Part shown: piece after piece, positions 1 through 8,626 of the stretch | How positions within the stretch are numbered: position 1 is the first letter of the stretch | How the letters are laid out: each line of letters begins with the position of its first letter | Assembly: GCA_964242415.1 (NCBI GenBank) | Contig: CAXTAT010000009.1 | Coordinates: 1 to 64,000, forward strand | Length of the DNA: 64,000 nucleotides | Reading direction: 5' to 3' | From: DASWOJ01 sp964242415 | Lineage (GTDB): Bacteria > Pseudomonadota > Alphaproteobacteria > Acetobacterales > Acetobacteraceae | The notes under the pieces: generated by a model | Database searches by the model: none | Told to the model about the DNA's origin: nothing | What the model saw: only the letters and a program-made list of their open reading frames with translations | Made by a program: the position numbers and the translations under genes

Positions 1-465
1 AAGGCGGGCACAGCCCACCATGCCCGTTTTGTCCGCGGATGTTTTATTTTGTCGCTTTTTGTCAAACTTTGTGATATCATGGGTGTCTCTGCCTTCAGCG
101 CCTGTCTTGTTCGAGGTAATAAGTCGTCCAATGAATTAAAATTAGATGGTTGACGTGGCGGACGTCAAATCCAAACCTGGATCAATGACAATTCCCAACT
201 TAGGGGATGGCCCGTCCTGTGGCGGAAGCGCCGGGGCGCCGACGCCAGCCATCGCCGGTGACCTGCTCGCGCCCCGTCTGCTTGCCCGGTTATGACAAGG
301 AACGGTTGATACGACCCTAACGCGGTCCGCAGCGCCGGCACCCTGCAGGCCGGCGCAGGCGGCGAACGGCTCGATCAGGGTTCAGCCGGTTTGGCGGACC
401 CTGCACAGGGCGCCCGGCCGGGCACGATCAGGCCCGGGTGGGCGGCGCCCGGGGAGCTTTGCGCG
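1..465. other. Non-coding left edge, partly AT-rich
   Basis: No convincing gene is visible. Positions about 35-175 are clearly richer in A and T than the rest of the window (TTTTATTTTG, AATTAAAATTAG), which suggests a regulatory region for something beyond the left edge or an atypical patch. The sugar kinase ends at 466 on the minus strand, so the right half of this stretch is its downstream region. It is GC-rich with several short self-complementary stretches near 405-455, but no clear terminator with a T-run. Confidence 0.4.
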
Positions 466-2025
466 TCAGCCCGCTTCGGCGGTGGCGGCCTTGACCGGCC
501 CCGGCCCGCCAGGAGCACCCAGCCGGTGCATGACGCTGCGCAGCGCAGGATACAGGTCCTTGTAGATTGCGAACGAATGGCCGTAGGCCGCCTCCGCCTC
601 GGCACGCGGCTGGGCACGGTCCACCAGCGTGACCCAGCCCCGCGCCGCATCCGCCGCCGTCACCAATCCGGTCCCTAGCCCGGCCAGCAGCGCCGCACCC
701 ATCGCCGCCTCCACGTCCTCGCCGATGGTCCGCACCGGGTAGCCCGTCACGTCGGCGATCACCTGCATCCACAGATCGGACTTCGCGGCGCCGCCGACCA
801 CGATCAGCCGGTCCGCCAGGGCCTGCATCCCCAACCGGCCGGCCTCGATGTTGTGCTGCAGGGCGTAGGTCACGCCCTCCAACACGGCCCGGTAGAGGTG
901 CGCCCGCGTGTGCGGCAGGCCGAGGCCGACGAAGGCGCCGCTGGCCCGGTCGTCCCAGACCGGGCTGCGCTCGCCCATCAGGTAGGGCAGGAACAGCAGG
1001 CCGTCGCTGCCCGGCGGCACACCCGCGGCCTCGGTATCCAGCGCGGGCAGCGACGCGCCATCGCGGCAGAACTCGCGCTGGAACCATGAGACGCTCGCGC
1101 CGGCGGTGATGGCGCCGCCGAACACGTAGAGGTCGTGCAGGCCGTTGAACACGTGCGGCATGGCGATCAGCCCGTTGCGCGCGTCGGTGGTCCCGGCGAT
1201 GCTGCCCCAGCACATGCTGGTGCCGATCATCGCCACGTGCTGCCCGGCCTGCGTCGCCCCGGCGGCGAACGTCGCCACCGCCGCGTCCACCCCGCCCGCC
1301 ACCACCGGCGTCCCCGCCCGCAGCCCGAGGCGCGGTGCCCACTCCGGCAGCAGCGTGCCGACGACGGCGCTGCTTTCGACCAGGCGCTCCGGCATCATCG
1401 ACCGCGGGATGCCCAGCGCGTCCAGCATCTCCCCCGACCACCTCCGCGCCGCCAGGTCGTACACGCCGCCGATGTTGCCGGCCGAGGAGTGGTCCACCGC
1501 CAGCGCACCCGTGAGCTGCTGGATCACCCAGGCGTTGGGCGGCAGCAGGTGCCGGGTCCGCGTCCAGACCTCCGGGCGGTTGTCGCGCAGCCACAGCATC
1601 TTGGTGAAGCCGTAGTAGCTGTCCACGCCGTTGCCGGTGATGTCGAACAGGCGGTCGAGGTCCTGCGTGGCGCGGACCTGCGCCACCTCCGCCCCAGCCC
1701 GGCGGTCCATCCAGATCAGGCACGGGTGCAGCGGCTGCATATCGGCATCGACGGGGATGCCCGACCCGCCGTACAGGCTGCTGATGCACAGCCCCGCGAC
1801 CTCCCCGGGCGGCACCCCCGCCGCCGCCATGCAGCCGGCGATGCAGGCGGTGACCGCCTCCAGCCAGACGCCCGCCGCCTGCTCCGCCCACAGCGCCCGG
1901 GGCGTGTCCGGCTGGTAGGCGTGGCTGTGCTGGGCCAGGATGCGCCCGGTGCCGTCCACCAGCAGCGCCTTTGTGCTCTGGGTGCCGATATCGACGCCCA
2001 GGACGTATGCCGAAGCGGGGGCCAT
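466..2025 (-). CDS. FGGY-family carbohydrate kinase (xylulokinase-like)
   Basis: A 519-residue protein of the FGGY kinase family, which phosphorylates sugars or polyols with ATP in the cytoplasm. The N-terminus has the phosphate-binding segment VLGVDIGTQSTKALLVD. The middle has MIGTSMCWGS. The C-terminal ATPase half has the family signature VVGGAAKSDLWMQVIADVTG. The length is normal for xylulokinase-type members. The ATG at 2025 precedes the conserved beta strand by only eight residues. It follows the AraC regulator on the same strand, so that regulator probably controls it. The substrate cannot be read from sequence: xylulose is the default guess, and other ketoses or polyols are possible. 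Confidence 0.9.
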   Translation of the reverse strand: MAPASAYVLGVDIGTQSTKALLVDGTGRILAQHSHAYQPDTPRALWAEQAAGVWLEAVTACIAGCMAAAGVPPGEVAGLCISSLYGGSGIPVDADMQPLHPCLIWMDRRAGAEVAQVRATQDLDRLFDITGNGVDSYYGFTKMLWLRDNRPEVWTRTRHLLPPNAWVIQQLTGALAVDHSSAGNIGGVYDLAARRWSGEMLDALGIPRSMMPERLVESSAVVGTLLPEWAPRLGLRAGTPVVAGGVDAAVATFAAGATQAGQHVAMIGTSMCWGSIAGTTDARNGLIAMPHVFNGLHDLYVFGGAITAGASVSWFQREFCRDGASLPALDTEAAGVPPGSDGLLFLPYLMGERSPVWDDRASGAFVGLGLPHTRAHLYRAVLEGVTYALQHNIEAGRLGMQALADRLIVVGGAAKSDLWMQVIADVTGYPVRTIGEDVEAAMGAALLAGLGTGLVTAADAARGWVTLVDRAQPRAEAEAAYGHSFAIYKDLYPALRSVMHRLGAPGGPGPVKAATAEAG

Positions 2026-2029
2026 CGCG

Positions 2030-2197
2030 CTAGGCCGCCGGGTTCAGCAGGATTTTGGCGCCGTCCGGTGGGCTGGCGCGGTGGCGGTGCGCGGCAAGGT
2101 GCGCCCTGCGGCGGTCCAGGTCCCCTCGGCTGCCGGCGACCGGCCAGCCGGCGGTGGCGCCCGGGGGGGTCGCCTGCGGTTTGCGGGGGTGCGTCAT
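2030..2197 (-). CDS. Possible 55-residue ORF coupled to the AraC gene
   Basis: An open frame begins with an ATG that overlaps the AraC stop codon (ATGA) and ends just before the kinase start. That placement would allow translational coupling. The product is rich in Arg, Pro and Ala and ends in AKILLNPAA, faintly like the C-terminus of a zinc alcohol dehydrogenase. It could be a remnant of a deleted dehydrogenase, or simply chance coding in high-GC DNA. I cannot assign a function. Confidence 0.2.
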   Translation of the reverse strand: MTHPRKPQATPPGATAGWPVAGSRGDLDRRRAHLAAHRHRASPPDGAKILLNPAA

Positions 2198-3117
2198 GGT
2201 GTTCCTCCTTGCCGCGTCGCAGCCATCGCGCAGGTCAGGTGCTGGCCGCGGTAGGCCGAGGGCGGCATCCGCTTATGCGCCAGGAACTGCCGGTTGAAGT
2301 TCGACAGGTTGTTGAACCCCACGGCAAAGCAGATGTCTGCCACCCGCCTGCGCCCGGCGATCAGCATCTCGCAGGCACGGTTGACGCGCAGGCTGTTGAC
2401 GTAGGCGACGAAGCCCATGCCGGTGTGCCGCTTGAACGCCCGGCTGAACGCGCCGACGCTGTAGCCGCTCAAGGCCGCCAGGTCGGTCTCGCGCAGGTCG
2501 CTGCCGAGGTTGCGGCTGATGTGGGCGAGCACGTGGTTCAGGGGCCGGGCCATGTACTCGTCCGGCGTGGGCTGGTAGCCGACGCTGGCCAGCGGGCGGC
2601 GCTCCCGGTCCTGGTGCAGCAGGTCCAGCAGGCGGAAGAACAGCTCGATCCGCCGGGGGCCGGGGGCCTGCAGCATCTCGGTCAGGATCGGCGCTGCCGC
2701 GGCGCCGGTGGCGGGGGCGAACTCCAGCCCTCGTCCGGCCTCGCGCAGCAGGCCGTCCAGGAAGCGCATCTCGGGGAACAGCGCCGGGATGCCGGACGCC
2801 GTGGCCGCGGTGAACTGCAGCACCAGGCCGCGCTGTGCCACCTCGGCGCCGTCCGGCACGTCGCTGATCCAGTTGTGCGGCAGGTTCGGCCCGACCAGCA
2901 CCAGGTTGCCGGGGGCGAAGGCGCCGATGTAGTCGCCGACGAAGGCGCGCCCGACCGTGGCCGTGACCAGGTGCAGCTCGAACTCGGGGTGGAAATGCCA
3001 GCGCACGGTGCGGAACGGATAGCCGTGCGACCAGACCTTGAACGTGTCGGTGCTGGGAACGCCGACAAGCTCAAGCGCCGCACGGCTGCCGTCATGGGCG
3101 TGGGTTGCGGTTGCCAT
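2194..3117 (-). CDS. AraC-family transcriptional regulator
   Basis: A 307-residue regulator. The N-terminal half is a cupin-like effector domain (WHFHPEFELHLV, then VGPNLPHNW). Residues about 195-295 form the AraC double helix-turn-helix domain, with LAALSGYSVGAFSRAFKRHTG as the first motif and VADICFAVGFNNLSNFNRQF as the family signature. The histidine-rich cupin strand resembles sugar-responsive regulators. It lies directly upstream of the FGGY kinase on the same strand, so it probably controls sugar use. A short ORF with a strong ribosome-binding site ends 4 nt before its start. Confidence 0.9.
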   Translation of the reverse strand: MATATHAHDGSRAALELVGVPSTDTFKVWSHGYPFRTVRWHFHPEFELHLVTATVGRAFVGDYIGAFAPGNLVLVGPNLPHNWISDVPDGAEVAQRGLVLQFTAATASGIPALFPEMRFLDGLLREAGRGLEFAPATGAAAAPILTEMLQAPGPRRIELFFRLLDLLHQDRERRPLASVGYQPTPDEYMARPLNHVLAHISRNLGSDLRETDLAALSGYSVGAFSRAFKRHTGMGFVAYVNSLRVNRACEMLIAGRRRVADICFAVGFNNLSNFNRQFLAHKRMPPSAYRGQHLTCAMAATRQGGTP

Positions 3118-3121
3118 GGGG

Positions 3122-3199
3122 TCAGACCGTGATCACGCGGGCCGGGATGGCGCGGGACGGTGCGGGCGGCGGGCGGCCTGCCGCGGTCTTGCTGAACAT
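3122..3199 (-). CDS. Possible 25-residue leader ORF before the AraC gene
   Basis: The ATG at 3199 is preceded by a strong Shine-Dalgarno (GGAGGA, 4 nt spacing) and the frame closes 4 nt before the regulator start. Such a position is typical of an upstream ORF that couples or gates translation of the next gene. The peptide (MFSKTAAGRPPPAPSRAIPARVITV read in two pieces: MFSKTAAGRPPPAP, then SRAIPARVITV) has no recognisable domain. It may also be non-functional. Confidence 0.25.
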   Translation of the reverse strand: MFSKTAAGRPPPAPSRAIPARVITV

Positions 3200-3382
3200 G
3201 GCGTCCTCCGTTTCGCTGCCGGCGGGCAATGGCCTCGACCGTGCAGTCAGTGTTCTTGGGTGGATGATAGGGTCAGCCGGGGTGCATGCACTACGCCGTT
3301 TGATGGCTTGCACCGATACTTATTTGCCCAGATCGTGGCGTGGCTGCGGAAGAGCCGTCCCTACGATGCGAAACCGCACTGA

Positions 3383-3533
3383 CTCCCTCTCCCCGCTTCG
3401 GGAGAGGGCTGGGGTGATGGGGCCTTGCAGCGCCGCCTTTCTGGCCGGGGCAGCCTGTTCGCCGCAGCAGCCAGTGCTACAGGCGAGCAAGACCCCCTCA
3501 CCCCGGCCCTCTCCCGAAGGGGGAGAGGGAGCA
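3383..3533. repeat. About 150 bp palindromic intergenic element, copy 1
   Basis: The left arm starts CTCCCTCTCC, carries a GGGAGAGGG palindrome and runs into a GGGGTGATGG stretch. The right arm is its reverse complement (CCCTCACCCCGGCCCTCTCC then GGGGGAGAGGGAGCA). The ends are inverted repeats of each other. The spacer begins CCTTGC and ends GCAAGACCCCC, a sub-type shared with the copies at 16.4, 29.2 and 35.4 kb. It lies between an ABC permease gene and the AraC leader. Confidence 0.85.
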
Positions 3534-3539
3534 GGGGGG

Positions 3540-4343
3540 TTACTGGCGCACAGGCCCGGGGTGCGCAGCTTCGAGCAACGGCGGGCGCGAGCCGTCGGTT
3601 GCCCGCTGGCCCACAAGGGCCGGCGCTTGCGGGGTCCGCACCAGGTGCCGCGACAGCCCGCGTTCGAGCCAGTTCCATAGCCGGCTGACCGCCTCGGTCA
3701 TCGCGAGGTAGATCAGCGCCGCATACAGGTAGATCGTGAAGTCGAACGTGCGGGCGAAGATGAACCGCGTCTGGCCCATCAGGTCCAGCAGCGTCACGAT
3801 GGCCGCCAGCGCGCTGGCCTTGATCATGCTCACCAGCTCGTTGCCCAGCGGGCGCAGCGCGATCAGCAGCGCCTGCGGCCCCACGACGTGCCGCAGCATC
3901 CGGTACGGCGACAGCCCGAGCGCCCGCGCTGCCTCGACCTGGCCCTTTGGCACGCTCATGATGGCGCCGCGCAGGATTTCGGCCTGGTAGGCGGCGGTGT
4001 TGAGCGTGAAGGCGAACAGGCAGCAGTAGAAGCTGTCGCGGAAGAACCACCACAGCCCCGCCTGGGTGAGGAGCGGCCGCACCTCGCCCGCGCCGTAGTA
4101 CACGATGTAGAGCTGGCACAGCAGTGGCGTGCCGCGGAAGTAGGCGACATAGACAAGCATCGGCCAGGCGATGAACGCCCGCCGCGACATCCGCGCCCGC
4201 GCCAGCGGATATGCCAGGGCGAACCCCAGTGCGCACGAGACCACGACGACGGTTACGGTGATCCGCAGCCCCGACACCAGCCGCATTCCCCAGGTTTGCA
4301 GCAGGTCTAGGTCGAGCACGCCGCCCAGGACATGCTCAAGCAT
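3540..4343 (-). CDS. Polar amino-acid type ABC transporter permease (HisM/GlnP-like)
   Basis: A 267-residue inner-membrane permease of the His/Glu/Gln/Arg importer family. About five hydrophobic segments are visible, and the EAA loop that contacts the ATPase is present (QVEAARALGLSPYRMLRHVVGPQAL). The last about 35 residues (after LERGLSRHLV) are polar and may be an unstructured tail created by the adjoining repeat. It follows a second permease by 33 bp and a periplasmic binding protein before that, so the three form one importer. No ATPase gene of this family accompanies them. Confidence 0.9.
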   Translation of the reverse strand: MLEHVLGGVLDLDLLQTWGMRLVSGLRITVTVVVVSCALGFALAYPLARARMSRRAFIAWPMLVYVAYFRGTPLLCQLYIVYYGAGEVRPLLTQAGLWWFFRDSFYCCLFAFTLNTAAYQAEILRGAIMSVPKGQVEAARALGLSPYRMLRHVVGPQALLIALRPLGNELVSMIKASALAAIVTLLDLMGQTRFIFARTFDFTIYLYAALIYLAMTEAVSRLWNWLERGLSRHLVRTPQAPALVGQRATDGSRPPLLEAAHPGPVRQ

Positions 4344-4376
4344 CGGGAGCCGCCGTGGCCAGCATCGGGTCCGGCA

Positions 4377-5078
4377 TCAGGCGAAACCCTGGTTGGCCCG
4401 CCGCTCCAGCGCCGCCTGGCCGATGCCCGACAGCGCGGCGAACACCATGTAAACCCCCGCCGCGGCGGTGTAGAACAGCAGCGGCCGGGTGGTCGCCCGG
4501 CTGGCCTCCGACGCCGCGCGCAACAGGTCCATCACCGCCAAGGTCGAGATCAGCGAGGTGTCCTTCACCAGGATCGTCCAGATGTTGCCCAGGCCGGGCA
4601 GCGCCACCCGCCCCAGCAGCGGCAGCACCACCAGGGCGAACACCTGCACCCGGTTCAGCCCCAGGGACCGCGCCGCCTCCGCCTGGCCCGGGGGCACCGC
4701 GTGGAGCGACGCCACCCAGACCTCGCTGCTGTAGGCCGCCACCACGACCGACAGCGCGATCACCCCGGCGACGAAGGCGTTGACCTCGATCCGCCAGCCG
4801 TCGCCCAGCCGCTGCGCCAGCCAGTTCAGCAGCGACTGCAGCCCGAAGTACACGATGAACAGCGACAGCAGGTCCGGGATGCCGCGGAAGAACGTGGTGT
4901 AGGCCGCGCATAGCCCCCGCACTGCCCGGCTGCGCGACATCTTCAGCAGCGCCAGCACCAGCCCGCCGCCGAAGCCGAACGGGATGGTGGCCAGGCTCAG
5001 CAGCACCGTGACGACGGTGCCGCGCAGCAGCAGGGGCGCCCAGCCATCGGCGCCGAACAGCAACTCGAACGCAGGCAT
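4377..5078 (-). CDS. Polar amino-acid type ABC transporter permease (HisQ-like)
   Basis: A 233-residue membrane permease, partner of the next gene. It shows RGTVVTVLLSLATIPFGFGGG at the N-terminus, the RGIPDLLSLFIVYFG segment typical of this family, and the EAA loop GQAEAARSLGLNRVQVFALVVLPLLG. The hydrophobic pattern fits five membrane spans. It lies between the binding-protein gene (41 bp gap) and the second permease gene. The two permeases are expected to form a heterodimer; the substrate is unknown but probably a polar amino acid or a related amine. Confidence 0.9.
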   Translation of the reverse strand: MPAFELLFGADGWAPLLLRGTVVTVLLSLATIPFGFGGGLVLALLKMSRSRAVRGLCAAYTTFFRGIPDLLSLFIVYFGLQSLLNWLAQRLGDGWRIEVNAFVAGVIALSVVVAAYSSEVWVASLHAVPPGQAEAARSLGLNRVQVFALVVLPLLGRVALPGLGNIWTILVKDTSLISTLAVMDLLRAASEASRATTRPLLFYTAAAGVYMVFAALSGIGQAALERRANQGFA

Positions 5079-5119
5079 ACCCCGGGAGCCTCCGCTTGCG
5101 CCGCTACTGTCCGCGCCGG

Positions 5120-5908
5120 TTACTTCCCACGGATGTCGATCTTGAAGTACTTGGCCGCTATGGTCTTGAAGGTGCCATCGGCGTCGGCCTCGGCGATCGC
5201 CTTGTTGAACATCGCGGCGAGGTCCTTGTCGTCGGGGCGGAAGGCGGCGCCGACGCCGGGGCCGAAGATGTCCGGCGTGCGCGGGATCTCCTTCATGATG
5301 CGGCAGCAGCCCGGGTTCTTCTCAAGCAGTTTCTGCGCCACCAGGATGTCGCTCACGACGTAGTCGAGCCGGCCGTTGGCGAGGTCGAGGAACGGCTCGT
5401 CCCCGCCGGGGTATAGCTTCACCTCGACGCCGGGGTAGTCCTTGTCGAGGTAGTTGGCGAACACGGTGGAGGACTGCGCGCCGACCGTCTTGCCCTTCAT
5501 CGCCGCGGGGGAGGTGTCGTCGCTTTCGGTCCCAGCCTGCGTCACCCAGACCGGGGAGGTGGCGTAGTACATGTCGGAGAACAGCACCCGCTGCGCCCGT
5601 GCCGGCGTCATGTTCATGCTGGAGAAGATCACGTCGAACTTGCCGGACTGCAGCGCGGGGATCACGCCGTCCCAGTCCTGGTTCTGCCACGTGCAGGTCA
5701 CCTTCATCTTGGCGCACAGCGCGTTGCCGTAGTCGATTTCGAAGCCGACGATCTTGCCGCCGGGTTCGACGCTCTCGAACGGCGGGTAGGTCGCGTCCGT
5801 GCCCATCCGTACCGTCGTCCAGTCCTTTGCCTGTGCCGGGGCCAGCCCGGACGCGAGCAGCGCAACGGCGCCCAGCAACGACATGATCCCTTTGCGGCTC
5901 ACCGGCAT
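5120..5908 (-). CDS. Periplasmic substrate-binding protein of a polar amino-acid ABC transporter
   Basis: A 262-residue family 3 (SBP_bac_3) binding protein. It starts with a Sec-type signal peptide (MPVSRKGIMSLLGAVALLAS, cleavage near AQA-KD). The mature domain opens with VRMGTDATYPPFESVEPGGK and has the ligand-loop segment QSGKFDVIFSSMNMTPARAQ. I chose the ATG at 5908, although the AGGAG before it touches the start codon; ATG 5884 is an alternative but would shorten the charged N-region of the signal. Cysteines in NALCAKMKVTC and KNPGCCR may form disulfides. It serves the two permeases downstream. Confidence 0.9.
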   Translation of the reverse strand: MPVSRKGIMSLLGAVALLASGLAPAQAKDWTTVRMGTDATYPPFESVEPGGKIVGFEIDYGNALCAKMKVTCTWQNQDWDGVIPALQSGKFDVIFSSMNMTPARAQRVLFSDMYYATSPVWVTQAGTESDDTSPAAMKGKTVGAQSSTVFANYLDKDYPGVEVKLYPGGDEPFLDLANGRLDYVVSDILVAQKLLEKNPGCCRIMKEIPRTPDIFGPGVGAAFRPDDKDLAAMFNKAIAEADADGTFKTIAAKYFKIDIRGK

Positions 5909-5988
5909 CTCCTGTTGTTCGCGGGCTGCGGACCCGTGGGTTGAACGTCCCGCGGGACGGCCGTCGAGATCAAGCAAGCAATGTGCCA

Positions 5989-6723
5989 TCATCCAGTGGC
6001 CAAGGCGGCTGCGAACACCTTGGCTGCGGCGGCGACCAGGGCGGCGTTCCCGGAGGCGGTCGCGCCGTCGGCCAACCGGCTGCCGTCCTCCAGGCCGATG
6101 CGGGTGGACCAGCGCCACCGGGCTGCGAGGGCGACGAAGTCCCACATGGTGGCGTCGATGCCATGCAGCAGCAGGGGCCGCCGCGCCTCGGCCCGGCGCA
6201 GCACCGCGTGGATGCCATCGGCGACGGCCTGCGCGTGGGTGGGTTCCTGCTCGGCGACCTCGATGAGGATGCGCAGCGGATGGCCCCTGCGGTCCAGGCT
6301 CACCAGGCGCTCGGCGTCGGCGACCGAGGCGAGTCCGGCCTCGATGCCGACGCCGCGCTGGTGCAGCAGGTGCATCACCGCCGGGGCGCCGGGTTCCTCC
6401 AGGTTGACCGAGGCGTAGTCGGGCAGCTCGCGCCACCCGCTGATGGCTGCGAGGGTGCGGCGCTCGTCGCCCTCGATCCAGGCGCCGGTGGAGACGCCGA
6501 TCAGGGTGCCTGGGCAGGCCTGGCGCACGGCGGCCAGGGTGGCGTCGATTGCGGCTGCGCCGAGGCTCTCGCGCCCGTCCGGTCCGCGCGGATGCAGGTG
6601 CAGCTCGGCCGCCCCGGCGGCGATACAGGCTGCGGCGTCGCGGGCCATCGCGTCCACGGTCAGGGGCAGGGCGGGGTGGAAGCCGGAGGGACGGGCGCCG
6701 TTGATGCAGGCTTGGACGATCAT
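5989..6723 (-). CDS. BKACE-family beta-keto acid cleavage enzyme (DUF849)
   Basis: A 244-residue member of the BKACE family, Zn-dependent enzymes that condense a beta-keto acid with acetyl-CoA and split it into acetoacetate and a new CoA ester. The start IVQACINGARPSGFHPALPL, the metal-binding ELHLHPRGPDG (HxH) and the later LHGIDATMWDFVALA fit the family. At 244 residues it is shorter than the usual about 270-310. It lies upstream of the amino-acid type importer on the same strand (80 bp gap), so the imported compound may be degraded to a beta-keto acid, as in lysine or carnitine breakdown. The true substrate cannot be deduced. Confidence 0.85.
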   Translation of the reverse strand: MIVQACINGARPSGFHPALPLTVDAMARDAAACIAAGAAELHLHPRGPDGRESLGAAAIDATLAAVRQACPGTLIGVSTGAWIEGDERRTLAAISGWRELPDYASVNLEEPGAPAVMHLLHQRGVGIEAGLASVADAERLVSLDRRGHPLRILIEVAEQEPTHAQAVADGIHAVLRRAEARRPLLLHGIDATMWDFVALAARWRWSTRIGLEDGSRLADGATASGNAALVAAAAKVFAAALATG

Positions 6724-6761
6724 GGGATTACACCTCCGGGCGAGCGCGTGCGATGCAGAAG

Positions 6762-6916
6762 CCTTCTCCCTTTCCCTCCGGGAGAGGGCCGGGGTGAGGG
6801 AAGCCGAGAGGACCCGACCTGGCGGGAAGAGGATGGACCTTGGTTCTTGACGTGGCCAGGTTTGGTGCTTGCCGCTTCCCTCACCCCGGCCCTCTCCCGG
6901 AGGGAGAGGGGGCAGT
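6762..6916. repeat. About 150 bp palindromic intergenic element, copy 2
   Basis: Same family as copy 1: a left arm with CCGGGAGAGGGCCGGGGTGA and a mirrored right arm CCCTCACCCCGGCCCTCTCC. It fills the divergent gap between the BKACE gene and the HpaB-like gene, where their promoters should be. The rest of the gap (6917-7064) holds no recognisable promoter or RNA gene. Confidence 0.85.
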
Positions 6917-7064
6917 AACCAGCACCGCCCTTATGCTATTGCCGAGCCTTCAGCCTGTCGCATTCGGCGAAGGCTGCTTGCGCCCCGGCCGCACCGTCCG
7001 CATGTCCTTGGCATCGTGCAACAGCTAGGGCAGCCTGGCGCCATCGACGCGAGGGGACTGCGCC

Positions 7065-8597
7065 ATGATCCGCACCGGCAGCGACTACCGCGACAGCATC
7101 CGCGACAACCGCGAGGTCTATGTGAACGGCGAGCGGGTGCGCGACGTCACCACCCACCCGATGTTCAAGCCGCTGGTGGACATCCGCGCCGACATCTACG
7201 ACATGGCGCACGCCCCGGCGACGCGCGACATCATGACCACCCTGGACGGCGGCCAGCGCAACGCCATTGGCAACAAGCTGCCCCGCGTGCAGCAGGACTG
7301 GTGGGACAAGCGCCGCGCCACCGACACCGTGCTGGAGCGCATCGGCGGCGTCGTCACCCGCGTCGGCGACGAGACTGTGGGCGAGATGTGGTCGCTGTTC
7401 GACGGCCGCGACGTGCTGAACGAGGTCGATCCGCAATTCGCCCGCAACATCGAGGCGCATATCGACCGCGTGCTGGTGCACGATCCCTTCCATGTGTCGG
7501 CCAACACCGACCCGAAGGGCGACCGGTCCAAGCCGCCGCAGGACCAGGACCCCGACATGCTGCTGCATGTGGTGCGGGAGACCGACGCCGGCCTGATCGT
7601 CCGCGGCGCCAAGTACGAGACCGCCGCCGCCTACGCCAACCAGGCGTTCACCAAGCCGACCATCGCCAACTGGGGCGACAGTACGCTGTCGGACTACGCC
7701 GTCGGCTTCATTTGCGACCTTGGCTCGCCGAACATGAAGTTCATCTGCCGCACCGGGTTTGCCGGGCGGGCCAGCGCGGAGGATTACCCGCTGTCCAACC
7801 GGTTCGACGAGGTGGACACCCTGGTGATCTTCGACGACGTGCTGGTGCCGTGGGAGAACGTGCTGTTCTATCGCCATACCAAGGCGGCGACGTTCATCCG
7901 GGCGACGCTGCATCGTTATTCGGCATTCGCGTTCGTGCAGCGCACCCTGAAGTTCGCCGACATGATGATCGGTGCCGCGCTGTTCAACGTGCGGCAGACC
8001 GGCCTGGACAAGCAGCAGGCGGTGCAGGAGAAGCTGTCGCAGTTGGCGGTCTATCGCGAGGGCATCAACGCGCATCTGACGGCGTCCATCGCGCTTGCGG
8101 AACCCAGCCCGGGCGGGCTGCTGATGCCCAACCAGTCGCTGCTGTATACCGGGCGCGTGCTGGCGTGCTCGCAGCTTCACCACATGATGCACCTGGCGCG
8201 GGAGCTGTGCGGCGGGCAGATTTGCGTGACGCCGGACAAGGCGGCGTTCGATGCGCCCGAGACCAAGCCGTGGCTGGAGAAGTTCTACACCGTCAACGAC
8301 GGCTGGGTGGCGGATGACCGGCGCAGGCTGCTGGCGTTTGCGCGGGACCTGCTCAACTCGGATTACGCCGGGCACCGGTTGACATTCCAGTTGTTCGCGC
8401 AGTCGGCGCCGTTCGCGCACCTGGCGGCGGTGTACCGCAACTTCGGCTGGGACGGGCCGCTGGCGTTCGTGAAGCATGCGGCCGGGCTGTCCGACCAGGT
8501 CAGCGGCGGCCAGGTCGGCAGCGGGGCGGCGGGGGGCGACAGCGCCGTGAGGCAGTGGTTCAGCCACTCGCCGGACATCCGCCATGCGGCGGAGTAG
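7065..8597 (+). CDS. HpaB-family FADH2-dependent monooxygenase
   Basis: A 510-residue protein of the 4-hydroxyphenylacetate 3-monooxygenase oxygenase family (HpaB/PvcC). These cytoplasmic enzymes hydroxylate phenol-like substrates using FADH2 from a separate reductase. The N-terminal DYRDSIRDNREVYVNGERV and HPMFKPLVDIRADIYDMAH are typical, as are the central FDEVDTLVIFDDVLVPWENV and ARELCGGQICVTP. Length is normal. A GAGGGGA ribosome-binding site precedes the ATG. It heads a plus-strand cluster with a RidA-like gene and a RutA homologue. No flavin reductase gene is present in the window. An N-heterocycle or amide-bearing aromatic is a plausible substrate, by context only. Confidence 0.88.
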   Translation: MIRTGSDYRDSIRDNREVYVNGERVRDVTTHPMFKPLVDIRADIYDMAHAPATRDIMTTLDGGQRNAIGNKLPRVQQDWWDKRRATDTVLERIGGVVTRVGDETVGEMWSLFDGRDVLNEVDPQFARNIEAHIDRVLVHDPFHVSANTDPKGDRSKPPQDQDPDMLLHVVRETDAGLIVRGAKYETAAAYANQAFTKPTIANWGDSTLSDYAVGFICDLGSPNMKFICRTGFAGRASAEDYPLSNRFDEVDTLVIFDDVLVPWENVLFYRHTKAATFIRATLHRYSAFAFVQRTLKFADMMIGAALFNVRQTGLDKQQAVQEKLSQLAVYREGINAHLTASIALAEPSPGGLLMPNQSLLYTGRVLACSQLHHMMHLARELCGGQICVTPDKAAFDAPETKPWLEKFYTVNDGWVADDRRRLLAFARDLLNSDYAGHRLTFQLFAQSAPFAHLAAVYRNFGWDGPLAFVKHAAGLSDQVSGGQVGSGAAGGDSAVRQWFSHSPDIRHAAE

Positions 8598-8626
8598 CCG
8601 GGCCGGGTAGGGGGCGACGCCGCGCG

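Noticed and set aside
146..292. A 48-codon frame (start MVDVADVKSKPGSM) in the left AT-rich edge
   Set aside because: No ribosome-binding site, no recognisable motif, and its second half has the composition of random GC-rich DNA.
1135..3132. Long open frame on the plus strand over the kinase and AraC genes
   Set aside because: It runs antisense to two clear families, is rich in Arg, His and Gly and shows no domain. It is a high-GC shadow frame. The same holds for long antisense frames at 13182-15098, 14384-16519, 16588-18603, 18685-19938 and 10585-12153.
5909..6436. In-frame upstream extension of the binding-protein gene at 5120
   Set aside because: It overlaps the BKACE gene in another frame and would bury the signal peptide. 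The start is near 5908.
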